Positions 25,601-36,264 of a DNA stretch of 64,000 nucleotides are shown piece by piece. The notes below the pieces were generated by a model. It saw only the letters and a list, made by a program, of their open reading frames with translations. It was not told the DNA's origin and did no database searches. Within the stretch, counting starts at the first letter, position 1, and each line of letters starts with the position of its first letter. Source of the DNA: CAITSH01 sp025356665 (GTDB lineage: Bacteria > Pseudomonadota > Gammaproteobacteria > Burkholderiales > SG8-39); contig JANXRV010000043.1 of NCBI GenBank assembly GCA_025356665.1, positions 1 to 64,000 on the forward strand, in the 5' to 3' direction. Both the position numbers and the translations under genes were made by a program.

Positions 25601-27946
25601 TCACGCGGCCTGTTTTTGCCGGCCTTGTTCGATCAGCTCTACGAGTTTCGCCGGGAATATCGGCGTTTGCGCGAGGTGGACACCGAAGGGCTTCAGCGCG
25701 TTTTCTATCGCTGAAACCAGGGCCGCCGCAGCAGGCATCACCCCGGCCTCGCCCACCCCCTTGACGCCGAGCGGGTTGAGCGATGTCGGCGACTCAAAAT
25801 GCACCACTTCAATCGCGGGCATTTCAGTGGCGGTGATCAGAAGGTAGTCGCCCAGATTCGTGGTGACCGGCTGGGCGTTTTCATCGAATCCCATCCACTC
25901 GAACAAGGTGTTGCCGATGCCATGTGCGACCCCTCCCAGCAACTGTCCTTGCACCAGCATCGGGTTGATCACGCGTCCGCAGTCGTGGCCGATGACAAAG
26001 CGCAGAATCTTGACCGCACCGGTTTCGACGTCGACTTCGACCTCGCTGGCGGCGCAACCGTTGGCGTAGGTCATCGCGTCCATGACGACATGTTCGGTGG
26101 CTTCAAGGCCAGGTGTCAGGCCTGGCGGAAGCTGGTAGCCTGGCATGCCAGCGACGCTCAGCGCGACATCGGCCAGGCGCACCGATTTTTCGCGCACACC
26201 CTTGATATAAATTTCATCGCCCTCGATGTCGAGATCATGCGGTGATGCCTCAAGCAGGTGGCTGGCGATCTGCAACGCCTTTTCACGCACCTTGATTGCG
26301 GCGACGTGGGCCGAAGACCCGGCCATTACCGCAAGACGGCTGTTAAAGCCGCCGATTCCCATTGAAATCGCCGCGGTGTCGCCTGTCGTGACGGTCATGT
26401 TTTCCATCGCGCCGCCCAGTTGCTCGGCCACCACCTGCGCCAGCATGGTTTTGGTGCCCTGACCCATGGCAGCCGCGCCCGAATAGATATGAACCCTTCC
26501 GGAGGGGCCGACCTTGACGGTGACCGCCTCGAAGGGGCCGCGCCCGGTGGCTTCGACAAAATTTCCCAGGCCGATACCGATATGGCGGCCCGCCGCGAGC
26601 GCCGCCGCCTGGCGCGCCGGGAAATCGTCCCAGCCGATGTGTGCCAGCACCTGTTGCTGGCATTTCAGGTAGTCGCCGCTGTCGAGCACAATCGGGATGC
26701 CACCGCGTGTTTTCATCGGTATCGAGTAAGGCATCTTGTCGGCACTCACGATGTTGCGCCGGCGCACCTCTGCCCGGTCTAAGCCCAATTCGGCTGCAAT
26801 CCGGTCAAGCAGCCGCTCAATGGCAAAAGTGCCCTGCGGGGTGCCGGCACCGCGCACCGGGGTGACTGGCACTTTGTTGCTCAGCGCCACCTTTACGTTC
26901 ATGGCATAGGCCGGAATGACATATTGCAGGGCGACTGCCGTCGCCGACTGCTGCGGAACGTTGAGTCCGCGCGCCGTGTAGGCGCCGTGATCATGGATGA
27001 TGGCGCCGCGTACGCCCAGGATGCGCGCATCGCCGTCGACGGCGATTTCAATGTCCCAGTACTGGTCGCGCTCTTGTGTGCTTGCGACAAAATGTTCGCG
27101 CCTGTCCTCAATCCACTTTACCGGGCGATCGAGCAGCATGGCGGCAATCGCGATCGTCACGTCTTCCGGATAAAACACCAGCTTGGGACCAAAGCCCCCG
27201 CCGACATCAGGCGTGATCACCCGTACCTGGTTTTCATCACGCCCCAGCAGCGAGGTGAGCATGCGCATCGCGGTATGCGGCGTTTGTGTCGAACTCCATA
27301 CCGTAAGCCTGTCCTGGGCGGCGTCATGTACGGCCACGACACCCCGGCATTCAATGGAATGGCTTCCGCCGCGGTGTTGCCATAGCGCTTCGCGAAACAC
27401 GTGCCTGGCTTTGGCGAAAGCTTGCGTGACATCGCCGTAGCCCATGTCAAATTCGGCCAGCAAATTGTGGGGCGAGCGGCGGTGCACCAGCGGCGCGCCG
27501 GGGGCGAGCGCGTCGCGGCAATCGGAGGCGACTGGCAGGGTTTGATAGTCAATGTCGAGTAGCGTCGCGGCGTCCTCTGCGATATAGCGGTCGTCGGCAA
27601 TGATCACGGCAACGGCCTCGCCAACGTGCACCACCTCGTCGATTGCCAGAATCGGGCGGTCCAGGTATTGGATGAAACTCGGGCTCGGTAGCGCCACGGC
27701 GAGGCGCTCGGCCTTGAGGAAGGGCCTCAGGTCGGCCATCGTGAGCACTGCATGCACCCCGTGCAGGGCCAGCGCCGCGGTCTTGTCTATGGAGCGGATT
27801 GAAGCGTGTGCGTGTGGGCTGCGCACAAAAGCGGCCTCCAGCATGTTGGGCAGGCTGATGTCGTCGACGAAGCGCCCCTTGCCGCGTAACAGGTCCGGGT
27901 CTTCGAGTCGTTTGACGCTTTGCCCGAAAGTGCGGGTGCTCGTCAT
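25601..27946 (-). CDS. Molybdenum hydroxylase large subunit (CoxL/xanthine dehydrogenase family), set 1
   Basis: A 781-residue molybdopterin-binding subunit. ATG 27946 overlaps the small-subunit stop (ATGA). The substrate domain begins VKRLEDPDLLRGKGRFVDDI; DVGGGGFGPKLVFYPEDV-like sequence and the active-site glutamate motif GVGEAG near the C-terminus are present. The active-site loop reads PVRGAGTPQG, neither the AYxCSFR of form-I CO dehydrogenase nor the usual YRGAGR, so it hydroxylates some other compound. Works with the FeS and FAD subunits encoded upstream. Confidence 0.92.
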   Translation of the reverse strand: MTSTRTFGQSVKRLEDPDLLRGKGRFVDDISLPNMLEAAFVRSPHAHASIRSIDKTAALALHGVHAVLTMADLRPFLKAERLAVALPSPSFIQYLDRPILAIDEVVHVGEAVAVIIADDRYIAEDAATLLDIDYQTLPVASDCRDALAPGAPLVHRRSPHNLLAEFDMGYGDVTQAFAKARHVFREALWQHRGGSHSIECRGVVAVHDAAQDRLTVWSSTQTPHTAMRMLTSLLGRDENQVRVITPDVGGGFGPKLVFYPEDVTIAIAAMLLDRPVKWIEDRREHFVASTQERDQYWDIEIAVDGDARILGVRGAIIHDHGAYTARGLNVPQQSATAVALQYVIPAYAMNVKVALSNKVPVTPVRGAGTPQGTFAIERLLDRIAAELGLDRAEVRRRNIVSADKMPYSIPMKTRGGIPIVLDSGDYLKCQQQVLAHIGWDDFPARQAAALAAGRHIGIGLGNFVEATGRGPFEAVTVKVGPSGRVHIYSGAAAMGQGTKTMLAQVVAEQLGGAMENMTVTTGDTAAISMGIGGFNSRLAVMAGSSAHVAAIKVREKALQIASHLLEASPHDLDIEGDEIYIKGVREKSVRLADVALSVAGMPGYQLPPGLTPGLEATEHVVMDAMTYANGCAASEVEVDVETGAVKILRFVIGHDCGRVINPMLVQGQLLGGVAHGIGNTLFEWMGFDENAQPVTTNLGDYLLITATEMPAIEVVHFESPTSLNPLGVKGVGEAGVMPAAAALVSAIENALKPFGVHLAQTPIFPAKLVELIEQGRQKQAA

Positions 27947-28452
27947 GCGCTCGCTCCGCCGGTTTGGCCGTTGCCGGCGCGCATGCGCTGTGCCGCGTCG
28001 AGCGCCGCGGCAACAATACCTTCGTAGCCGGTGCAGCGGCACAGATTGCCGGATATTGCGACGCGCACCTCGCGTTCGGTCGGATCCGGGTTGTCGCGCA
28101 AAAATTCGATGAGCGTGGTCAGCAGGCCTGGCGTGCAAAAACCGCATTGCAGACCATGATTGTCAATAAAGGCCTGTTGTAACGGATGCAACTGGTCTGG
28201 CGTGGGAGCGATTCCCTCGACGGAGGTGACTTCGCGGCCGTTGGCCTGCACAGCCAGCATCAGGCAGGAGCGTGCGGAACGGCCGTTGACCAGCACGGTA
28301 CAGGCGCCACATACGCCGTGTTCACATCCCAGATGTGTACCCGTCAGCTTTAGCCGCCCGCGAAGAAAATCGGCCAGCGTCATCCGAACCGGAACGGACT
28401 GCCTGTGGTGCGTGCCATTGACTGTGATGTCGATGTCCCTGTGTTCGCTCAT
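27943..28452 (-). CDS. Molybdenum hydroxylase 2Fe-2S small subunit (CoxS family), set 1
   Basis: A 169-residue electron-transfer subunit with the plant-type cluster motif CEHGVCGAC in the N-terminal half and the second cluster motif CGFCTPG...CRCTGY in the helical C-terminal domain. ATG 28452 (MSEHRDIDITVNG) overlaps the FAD-subunit stop, and its own stop overlaps the large-subunit start. It passes electrons from the molybdenum centre to FAD. Confidence 0.93.
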   Translation of the reverse strand: MSEHRDIDITVNGTHHRQSVPVRMTLADFLRGRLKLTGTHLGCEHGVCGACTVLVNGRSARSCLMLAVQANGREVTSVEGIAPTPDQLHPLQQAFIDNHGLQCGFCTPGLLTTLIEFLRDNPDPTEREVRVAISGNLCRCTGYEGIVAAALDAAQRMRAGNGQTGGASA

Positions 28453-29369
28453 AAGAGGTTTTCTCCAGACTGATTGCCGTCTCTTGCCAATGGCGGCGTC
28501 CGGCGTGCCGCAACGGCACGCTCGTGTGCCAGCAACAGTGCGCGGCGGGACAAGGATGTGGCCAATTGCCGGCGGTAGGATGCGGGCGAATGCACATCCG
28601 CCATGGCATCGATCTCCCGGCAGGTCTCGCACAGCTCGCGTAGCAGGGACTCCGACACCGTGTTTCCGAGCAGGGCTTGTTCAATGGCGGTCATCCGCAG
28701 CGGGACCGCTGTGGCACCGCCCAGGGCGAGCGCAACGCGGGTGACCTTGCCCTCTGCATTCTCCTCGAGAAGCGCTGCCGCCGAGACCACGGCGTAGTCA
28801 CCGTGGCGCCGGGCAAATTCTACAAATGCGTAGCCGTGTCCCGCCTTCCATATCGGAAACTGCACGCCAGTCAGCAGTTCATCCGGCTCGACCGCCGGCG
28901 TCATGTAACCGAGCGGGAAATCAGCGAATGCGACATTTCGCTCGCCTTGCGGGCCGCAAATGGTGACATTGGCATCAAGCGCTGCGGCGACCGTGACAAG
29001 TTCGGCTGAAGGATCGAGCTGACAGAGCGAGCCGCCGAGAGTGCCGCGGTTGCGGGTTTGTCGGTGTCCGATGTGTGGCAGCGCTTCGTCCATTAGCGGG
29101 CAGTTTTTCCGAACCAGCGCGGAAAACTCCATGTCGCTTTGCCGGGTCATAGCGCCGATTTGCAGCGTGCCACCCGATTCGTGCAAGTAGTCGAGGGCGG
29201 TGACGCGATTGAGGTCGATGAGGTGGTCCGGAAGCAGGTAGCGCATATTCAACATCGCCATGAGCGACTGGCCGCCAGCCAGCAGCTTGTTGTTCTCGAG
29301 CGCGCCGAGCAGCTGAACGACCTCGCCGACGGTCTCGGGGTCGTGGTATCCGAAACGCGGGGGCTTCAA
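28449..29369 (-). CDS. Molybdenum hydroxylase FAD-binding medium subunit (CoxM family), set 1
   Basis: A 306-residue FAD subunit: AGGQSLMAMLNMRY (52-65) and the TRNRGTLGGSLCQLDPSAE segment (about 105-123) are the FAD-binding motifs. The start is TTG at 29369, preceded by AAGGGGG at suitable spacing; no in-frame ATG precedes the conserved FGYHDPETVGEV. It is the first gene of set 1 in the order M-S-L. Confidence 0.92.
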   Translation of the reverse strand: MKPPRFGYHDPETVGEVVQLLGALENNKLLAGGQSLMAMLNMRYLLPDHLIDLNRVTALDYLHESGGTLQIGAMTRQSDMEFSALVRKNCPLMDEALPHIGHRQTRNRGTLGGSLCQLDPSAELVTVAAALDANVTICGPQGERNVAFADFPLGYMTPAVEPDELLTGVQFPIWKAGHGYAFVEFARRHGDYAVVSAAALLEENAEGKVTRVALALGGATAVPLRMTAIEQALLGNTVSESLLRELCETCREIDAMADVHSPASYRRQLATSLSRRALLLAHERAVAARRTPPLARDGNQSGENLL

Positions 29370-29725
29370 TTAACCCCCTTATATTTTGAATTTTGAGAAG
29401 ACATGGGGAAAACTAATAAGGTGATTGGAAGAGAGCTTGGGCTGACGCGATCTTGCTGCGGGCAATCCGACGTGTGGCTGATACAGCATGAAACGGGAGC
29501 GCCTGCTGAGCATAGCTGGTTCGACCGCAGGCCAGCGATAAAGCCCTCTTGGCATGCGCGTTTCCGTTCCACAGGCAAAGCGCACGCAAGTGTAGTGACG
29601 CTTGGCCGATGAACATAATTTCGCTTGCAAACCCACTGCCGCTAAAATCGGTCGTCGTGCTCGGGAAACGAGCCTGGAGGCATCGCTTGCCGGCGCGAGT
29701 AAGTCTGATTGTCGTCATTCTGCCG
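29370..29725. other. Intergenic region between CoxM (set 1) and the Bug receptor
   Basis: A 356-base gap without a convincing intact gene. It should hold the promoter of set 1 close to 29369. On the minus strand near 29690-29740, a frame reads DGRMTTIRLTRAGKRCLQ, which resembles the wing of a MarR-type regulator but has no flanking domain; it may be a gene remnant or chance. Confidence 0.4.
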
Positions 29726-30745
29726 TCATTCGATTTTGATTTTTGCGCTTTTGACGATTGATTCCAGTACCCGGAAATCGTTTTCGGCCATGCGGCCAAA
29801 TTCCTCGGGGCTGGAATACTTCGGAATCAGACCCAGTGTCTCCAGTCGTTGTCGCACATCCGGGGCGGCCATGGCCGCTTCTATGGCCTTTGTCAGTATG
29901 CTGATGGTTGCGGCCGGCGTGCCTTTGGGCACATTAAAGCCGAAGAAATTATTGGCTTCGAACCCCTTTACGCCAGCCTCTTCGATGGTGGGTACACCGG
30001 GCAGACTTGGCAGGCGCTGGTTTCCGGCCACCGCCAACACGCGTAATTTTCCCGATTTGACGTGGGGCATTGCATTGGGTCCGCTCAGAAACATCAGACT
30101 GCTGTTGCCGGAGATCAGGTCGATCAAGGCTTGTGCGCCGCCCTTGTAGGGGACGTGCACAATGTTGACGCCTGCCGTGAGCATGAGCAGCTCGCCTTCC
30201 AGGTGTGACAGGGTGCCAATGCCGATCGATGCAAAATTGTATTTGCCCGGTGCTGCCTTCAGATAGGCAATGAGCTCTTTGAGATTTTGGATTGGCAGCG
30301 CATCCGGGACCACCAGGATGTGCGGCCCGTTGGCAACGCCGGCGAGCGGCGCAAAGTCGCGGACGAGGTGTGCCGACTGTGACTGTGAAGGTGAGGCTGC
30401 CTTGTAAATGCCGGCATCAGAAACGGCTGAGAACAGGATGGTGTAGCCGTCGGCTGGCGCACGCGCCGCCGCCTGCATGCCGATGTTACCGCTGGCACCC
30501 GGACGATTTTCAACGACCACAGGCTGGTTTAGTGATTCAGATATTTTCTGACCGATGGTGCGCGCCAGGGTGTCGGTTGCACCCCCCGGGGGGTAGGGCA
30601 CGATGATCTGGATCGCGCGCTCGGGAAAACCGGCCGCTGTTGCCGCAGGTGCGAGGAGTGCGATGCCGGCTGTGGCGGCGCACCAGATGAGGGCAAGCAT
30701 ACGCACGCAGCGACGCTGATGCAGTTTCTTATGTATTTTGCCCAT
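29726..30745 (-). CDS. Bug/TctC-type tripartite tricarboxylate periplasmic receptor (2 of 5)
   Basis: A 339-residue Bug receptor with a long n-region (MGKIHKKLHQRRCVRM) and signal core ending about ATAAG. FPERAIQIIVPYPPGGATDTLAR, VVENRPGASGNIGMQAAARAPADGYT and the FGFNVPKGTPAATI segment are typical. ATG 30745 has AAGGAA upstream; ATG 30763 is an alternative. It follows the second hydroxylase set by 96 bases and is likely its cognate receptor. Confidence 0.92.
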   Translation of the reverse strand: MGKIHKKLHQRRCVRMLALIWCAATAGIALLAPAATAAGFPERAIQIIVPYPPGGATDTLARTIGQKISESLNQPVVVENRPGASGNIGMQAAARAPADGYTILFSAVSDAGIYKAASPSQSQSAHLVRDFAPLAGVANGPHILVVPDALPIQNLKELIAYLKAAPGKYNFASIGIGTLSHLEGELLMLTAGVNIVHVPYKGGAQALIDLISGNSSLMFLSGPNAMPHVKSGKLRVLAVAGNQRLPSLPGVPTIEEAGVKGFEANNFFGFNVPKGTPAATISILTKAIEAAMAAPDVRQRLETLGLIPKYSSPEEFGRMAENDFRVLESIVKSAKIKIE

Positions 30746-30841
30746 GTCGATGCATTCCTTCATTAAGGTGTTGTTTTGCGAGCTGACGATAAGTGTAAGC
30801 ACGCGCCAATATCTTCAAAAATTTCCGGTTGTCGTGCTGTC

Positions 30842-33175
30842 TTAGCTTTTGGGGGCCAACTTTGCCTTGAGGCGTTGGGGCGTGACCGGAATGCGATCCA
30901 CCGTACCGGCCGCCCCGAGTGCATCGTCTATGGCTGAGGCGATGGCGGCTCCAACAGCGTTGATGCCGGCCTCACCCGCGCCCTTGACGCCGAGGGGATT
31001 GAGCGGGCTGGGCGCATCCTCGGTTATCAGCACTTCAATCGGCGGAACCTCTTGGAGCGTTGGCATCATGTAGTCGGCGAAGGTGACCGAGAGCGGCGAG
31101 CCGTCCGCATCGTATAAAAATTCTTCGAACAGGGCTCCGCCCAGCCCCTGCACCACGCCGCCGGTGATTTGTCCTTCGACCAGCATCGGATTGACCGCGC
31201 GGCCGATGTCGTAGCCGACCATATAAGCTTCCACAGTGACGCCGCCCGTTTCGCGGTCGACCCGCACGATGGCGATATGCACGCCATAGGGATAAGTCAT
31301 GTGCTCCGACTGAAACCAACCCTCAGCACTTAGGCCCGGTTCGTAGCCGGCGGCGATGGCTGCTGCCGGCGCAAGGCGGCTGGCGATTTCGCCGAGGGTC
31401 AGTGCCGTGCCTCCGGCGTGTTGCGTCCCCTGTCTGGGGCGGACTATGCCATCGACGATCTCAAGCGTGTCCGCCGTGGTCCCGGGTATTGCGTCGACGG
31501 CGACGCGTAATGCCTTCTCCCGTACCTTGAGGGCGGCAATTCGTGTCGCCGAGCCGGTCATGACGGTGGCCCGCGACGCGTGGGCGCCAAAGCCGTGTTC
31601 GATGCGGTCGGTGCGTCCGTGCACCACGCGCACCCTGCGGTAATCGACGCCCAGTGTTTCTGCGGCGATTTGTGCGATTACCGTTTCAACGCCCTGCCCG
31701 AGTGAAGAGGATCCGGTTATCACTTCGACCGTGCCGGTGGTGTCGATGCAGATACGCACACCATCGACCGGGCCCAGGCCGCTTTTTTCGACGAACATGC
31801 CCAAGCCGACGCCGACGGCCTCGCCTGCGGCGCGGCGTGCGGCGAGTTGCTGCTGTATCTGCGTCCAGTTGAAGCGTTCCAGCGTGCGGTCCAGGAGCAG
31901 CGCGTAATCGCCCGAATCGAGCACCAGGTCGGTGTCAAGTACCTGCATATCTCGCTGGTAGGGCATTTCGGCGCGGCTGATCAGGTTGCGTCGCCGTACT
32001 TCGACACGATCCAGGCCGTTGCGCGCCGCGATTGCGTCAAGAAGGCGTTCGCAAACGAATGTGGCCTCGAAGCGGCCGGGTGCGCGATACGTGGCGGCCG
32101 GCGTTTTGTTGGTAAGACGGAAATGCCCGACTGCGCGGTAAGCGGGTACGCGATAGGGGCCGGGCAGCATCCCGGCGGTCATGTCGGCCACGCGCGCGCC
32201 GTGTGTCCGGACATAGGCGCCCTGATCGTGGAAGAATTCATCGGCTATGGCGAGAATGCGTCCGTCGGGATCGACCGCGGCGCGAACCCGGTGCGTCTGT
32301 TCGCGCGAATGATTGCAGGCCATCAAGTTTTCGCGCCGGTCTTCTATCCATTTCACCGGCCGCTTCAGGCGCAATGCGCCCAGGCAAACCAGCACATCCT
32401 CGGGGTAAATTTCGCCCCGCACTCCGAAGCCGCCGCCGACATGGCCTTCATACAGGTGGATGGACGAGGGACTGCGCCCGAGCATGCGTGCCAGCAGGTC
32501 GCGATTGGGGTGGGGCCGTTTGGCCGCGCCGTGCAACTCAAGCAAGTCCCGTGCGGCATCGTAGCGGGCGATGGCCCCCCGCGTTTCCAGCGGCACACCC
32601 GAATGCCGGCCAATGGAAACTTCCAGTTCGATCACGCTGTGCGCCGCAGCGAACGCGGCGTCGATGTCGCCGTAGGCTTTGCGGATGACCGTCGGTTCGG
32701 TATCCAAGCCTGGCAGAAAACTTGCCACCGGCGAAAGCGCGGATAGCAGCACCGGAAGGGCTTCTATATTGACCGCCACTTTTTCCGCCAGATCTTCGGC
32801 GTCGTAGGCGGTCTCGGCGAATACGACGGCAACCGGTTCGCCTACATAGCGCACTACACCTGCGGCAAGAATCGGCTGCCGGTAGGGATCCAGGCCTTTG
32901 ATGCGCGTGGCGCGTGTCTCGATTGGCGGCACGGTTGCAACATCGGTCGCGGTCCAGAGGGCGACGCAGCGCGGGTCGGATAGTGCGCTGGCAGTATCGA
33001 TGGAGATTATTTTTCCGTGTGCGTGACTCGAGCGTACGACGCACATGTGCAACTGCCGCGGGAAGGACACGCCGGCGGCAAAGCGCGCCTGCCCCGTGAC
33101 CAACGGCAGATCCTCGAGCCGGGTTACCGATCGTCCAATGACCGTAGCCTCGATAAGCGGCGGTGTGTGCGGCAT
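30842..33175 (-). CDS. Molybdenum hydroxylase large subunit (CoxL/xanthine dehydrogenase family), set 2
   Basis: A 777-residue molybdopterin subunit starting MPHTPPLIEATVIGRSVTRLED. The GHVGGGFGVRGEIYPEDV motif, the active-site loop TYRAPGR and the C-terminal glutamate motif GAGEAG are all visible. The loop is not that of CO dehydrogenase form I. It lies last in the order CoxG, M, S, L. Sequence differences from set 1 (loop, N-terminus) suggest a different substrate. Confidence 0.92.
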   Translation of the reverse strand: MPHTPPLIEATVIGRSVTRLEDLPLVTGQARFAAGVSFPRQLHMCVVRSSHAHGKIISIDTASALSDPRCVALWTATDVATVPPIETRATRIKGLDPYRQPILAAGVVRYVGEPVAVVFAETAYDAEDLAEKVAVNIEALPVLLSALSPVASFLPGLDTEPTVIRKAYGDIDAAFAAAHSVIELEVSIGRHSGVPLETRGAIARYDAARDLLELHGAAKRPHPNRDLLARMLGRSPSSIHLYEGHVGGGFGVRGEIYPEDVLVCLGALRLKRPVKWIEDRRENLMACNHSREQTHRVRAAVDPDGRILAIADEFFHDQGAYVRTHGARVADMTAGMLPGPYRVPAYRAVGHFRLTNKTPAATYRAPGRFEATFVCERLLDAIAARNGLDRVEVRRRNLISRAEMPYQRDMQVLDTDLVLDSGDYALLLDRTLERFNWTQIQQQLAARRAAGEAVGVGLGMFVEKSGLGPVDGVRICIDTTGTVEVITGSSSLGQGVETVIAQIAAETLGVDYRRVRVVHGRTDRIEHGFGAHASRATVMTGSATRIAALKVREKALRVAVDAIPGTTADTLEIVDGIVRPRQGTQHAGGTALTLGEIASRLAPAAAIAAGYEPGLSAEGWFQSEHMTYPYGVHIAIVRVDRETGGVTVEAYMVGYDIGRAVNPMLVEGQITGGVVQGLGGALFEEFLYDADGSPLSVTFADYMMPTLQEVPPIEVLITEDAPSPLNPLGVKGAGEAGINAVGAAIASAIDDALGAAGTVDRIPVTPQRLKAKLAPKS

Positions 33176-33177
33176 GT

Positions 33178-33680
<503 letters not shown>

Positions 33681-33681
<1 letters not shown>

Positions 33682-34568
33682 TACTGCACCGCCCCGGTAT
33701 TTTCGTGCCGGTTTTGGGCGGCGCTCTCCAAAGCGCGGCGCGTGACCGTGGCGGCAAGACCGCGTTTGTAAGCCGCGGCTTCCGGCTGCTCTTCGATAGG
33801 TAGTACGGCGTCGGCCACCGCGTCGGCCGCTGCGGCGAATGTCTCGGCGGATTCTGCGCGACCGTTCAGCGCCTTTTCTGCGGCGCTGATGCGTCGCGGA
33901 TGGGCTTCGACGCCGCCGACGCCGACATGGGCATCGACGATGACCCCGCCCTCAACGCGATAAAGCACCAGCGCCATCGCCAGCGCGAAATCTCCGGCTC
34001 TGCGATTGAATTCATAAAAGCCGGTGCGAGTACCGACGGCCGGCAGCGGAAGGCGGACTTCCGCCAGCAATTCGTCCGCTTCCAGGGCGGTGGACATTAC
34101 GCCTTGAAAATAGTCGCGCGCGGGAATGTGGCGCATGCCGCGAGTGCTGCCTGCCACTAATTCTGCATCAAGTGTTGCGGCGACTAGGCACCATTCGGAA
34201 GCCGGATCGGCATTGGCGAGGCTGCCGCAAAATGTGCCGCGTGTACGGATCGGATAGTGCGCGATGTGGCGCACCACGGTTGCCAGCAATGCGCCGAGTG
34301 GTCCCTGAACCGGGGGGCGTTGAAATGCGGCATGACGCACGCAGGCGCCTATCGATAGCGCGTTACCGTCCACGGCCAGACGATCGAGGCCGGCCACGCC
34401 GTTGATGTCGATCAGGTGCGCCGGCTGCGCCAGGCGCAGCGCCATGGCCGGCACCAGGCTTTGCCCGCCGGCCAGAATGCGCCCGTCTTGCGGGGCCAAC
34501 TCTGCCAGCAAGGCGATGGCCTGTGCGATGGTTGAGGGCGTGTGGTGGACGAACTTGGCCGGTTTCAT
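33681..34568 (-). CDS. Molybdenum hydroxylase FAD-binding medium subunit (CoxM family), set 2
   Basis: A 295-residue FAD subunit with AGGQSLVPAMALRLAQPAHLIDI and TRGTFCGSLANADPASEW as FAD-binding motifs. I start it at ATG 34568 (MKPAKFVHHTP), which overlaps the CoxG stop as ATGA. The C-terminal region (YKRGLAATVTRRAL) matches the family end. Confidence 0.92.
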
Positions 34569-35152
34569 CGCCGAAATTTGCGTGTGAACCAAAGCCACAA
34601 GGTCTTGATGATCAGCGAGAGGCCGGAGATCGGCTTGATTTTGCTTGGCCTGGCTTCCGTGGTTTCTGTCTGTACCCCCCCGGATGCTGCCGCCGCTTGA
34701 GTCTGTGCCAGCTGTGCCCGGAGTGCCTGGCCGAACTGCCCGATCAACTGCGAGGCGAAGGTCTGGATGACACCGGAGCCGCGTCCGTATTGCGCAACCG
34801 TGCCGGACAAGGCGACATTGGTGTGAATCAGCACTTTGGTGCCTGTGGCTGTGGGCTCCAGATGGAAGTCTATGACCGAGTCGGTGCCGCCACGCCCCTT
34901 TGGATCCTTGCCGGTTGCCCTGACGCGGGCGCTGTGTGCCGCATGATCAATCGATTCGAACGTGGCCTGCCCGACCAGCGACAAGGCAATCGGGCCAAGC
35001 CGTACCGCGACTTTGCCCGCGTAGGTTTTGTCGTCGATGACTTCAGTCAGTTCGGCGCCTGGCAGGCAGGTGGCGATGCGCTCGATGTCGAGCAGCACCT
35101 TCCAGGTCTCCCCAACAGGCAAGGGCACGTCCAGTTCATTATCGAATTCCAT
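34565..35152 (-). CDS. CoxG-like SRPBCC protein with C-terminal membrane anchor
   Basis: A 195-residue CoxG-family protein. Residues 1-145 form the SRPBCC fold, with LPVGETWKVLLDIERIATCLPGAEL at its start; a Gln/Ala-rich linker (about 140-170) leads to a short hydrophobic C-terminal tail (ISGLSLIIKTLWLWFTRKFRR) that may anchor it in the membrane. CoxG proteins accompany molybdenum hydroxylases and have been linked to their maturation or membrane attachment. It is the first Cox-type gene of set 2, 18 bases after pyrC. Confidence 0.88.
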   Translation of the reverse strand: MEFDNELDVPLPVGETWKVLLDIERIATCLPGAELTEVIDDKTYAGKVAVRLGPIALSLVGQATFESIDHAAHSARVRATGKDPKGRGGTDSVIDFHLEPTATGTKVLIHTNVALSGTVAQYGRGSGVIQTFASQLIGQFGQALRAQLAQTQAAAASGGVQTETTEARPSKIKPISGLSLIIKTLWLWFTRKFRR

Positions 35153-35170
35153 ACCGCTCCTGGCGTGCGT

Positions 35171-36217
35171 TTAAGCGGATACCACCCGCCAGTCAATGGT
35201 TTCGCCGCCGCGGTAAACGAGGGCGCGCTCTTCCGGACCCTCCACCAAAATCTCCTCCGGGGCCGTCCAGTTGGACGCTTCTAAAGTGATGGTTTCGGTG
35301 TTCGGTTCCAGGCCATAGTGGCGCGGCCCGTTGAGCGAGGCAAATGCTTCCAGTCGCGATAGCGCGCCGGCCTTGGCGAAAATGCGCGTGTAGCTTTCTA
35401 TCGCCACAGGCGAATTAAACAACCCGGCTGCACCGACGATGCTTAGTTTTTTCTTGACCGAATGCGGCGCCGAATCGGTGCCGAGGAAAAAGCAGGCATC
35501 ACCCGAAGTCGCAGCGTCGACGAGTGCGAGCCGGTCGCTTTCTGTCTTGATGCAGGGCGCGCAATACATGTATGGCCGCAGACCCCAGCCGAGCCAGTCG
35601 GTGCGGTTCAGCGCGAGGTGATAGGGGGTTATGGTCGCCCCGACCTGCGGCGCAGCGCTACGCACGAAATCCACGCCGATTTTTGACGATACGTGCTCGA
35701 GCACGACCTTGAGGGCCGGGAAATCCTTTATCCACGGAATCAGGCGGCGTTCTATGAACACCGTCTCGCGATCAAACACGTCAACGGTCGGGTCGATTTC
35801 TTCGCCGTGCACCAGGAAGGGCATGCCGATTTTTTCCAGCCGTTCGAGTACACGCCTGAGCCTGTTGAAGTCACTCACGCCGGCGGCCGAATTGGTGGTG
35901 ATGTTGGCCGGATAGAGTTTGCAGGCGGTGAACACGCCGCTGCGGAACCCGCGTTCGACTTCATCCGGGTCGGTGTCGTCGGTCAGGTAGCAGGTCATCA
36001 GCGGTAGAAACGTCGAACCTGGCGGTCGCGCCTGCATGATGCGTTCGCGGTAGGCGACCGCCGCCTTGACTGTGGCCACCGGCGGCAGCAGGTTCGGCAT
36101 GATGATGGCACGGCCAAAGTAACGCGCGGTATAGGGCAGGGAGGCCCTGAGCATCGCATCGTCGCGAACATGGAGATGCCAGTCGTCCGGCTTTCGTATC
36201 GTGATGCGTTCGGTCAT
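35171..36217 (-). CDS. pyrC: Dihydroorotase (type II, PyrC)
   Basis: A 348-residue dihydroorotase of the E. coli type. The metal ligands His14 and His16 (DDWHLHVRDD) and the carbamylated Lys100 (FTACKLYPA) are seen, with HGEEIDP and the catalytic Asp in GTDSAPH. It interconverts dihydroorotate and carbamoyl aspartate. It sits between pyrD/pyrK-like genes and the CoxG/CoxMSL set, only 18 bases before coxG; this may be housekeeping pyrimidine synthesis or part of pyrimidine-ring catabolism. Confidence 0.94.
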   Translation of the reverse strand: MTERITIRKPDDWHLHVRDDAMLRASLPYTARYFGRAIIMPNLLPPVATVKAAVAYRERIMQARPPGSTFLPLMTCYLTDDTDPDEVERGFRSGVFTACKLYPANITTNSAAGVSDFNRLRRVLERLEKIGMPFLVHGEEIDPTVDVFDRETVFIERRLIPWIKDFPALKVVLEHVSSKIGVDFVRSAAPQVGATITPYHLALNRTDWLGWGLRPYMYCAPCIKTESDRLALVDAATSGDACFFLGTDSAPHSVKKKLSIVGAAGLFNSPVAIESYTRIFAKAGALSRLEAFASLNGPRHYGLEPNTETITLEASNWTAPEEILVEGPEERALVYRGGETIDWRVVSA

Positions 36218-36264
36218 TGTCGCCTCCCTATCCTTGGAACGATATTATGTGTTTTATCCGCGCA

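Noticed and set aside
25601..27946. Identity as aerobic CO dehydrogenase
   Set aside because: The large subunit lacks the AYxCSFR active-site loop; only the general CoxMSL architecture fits.
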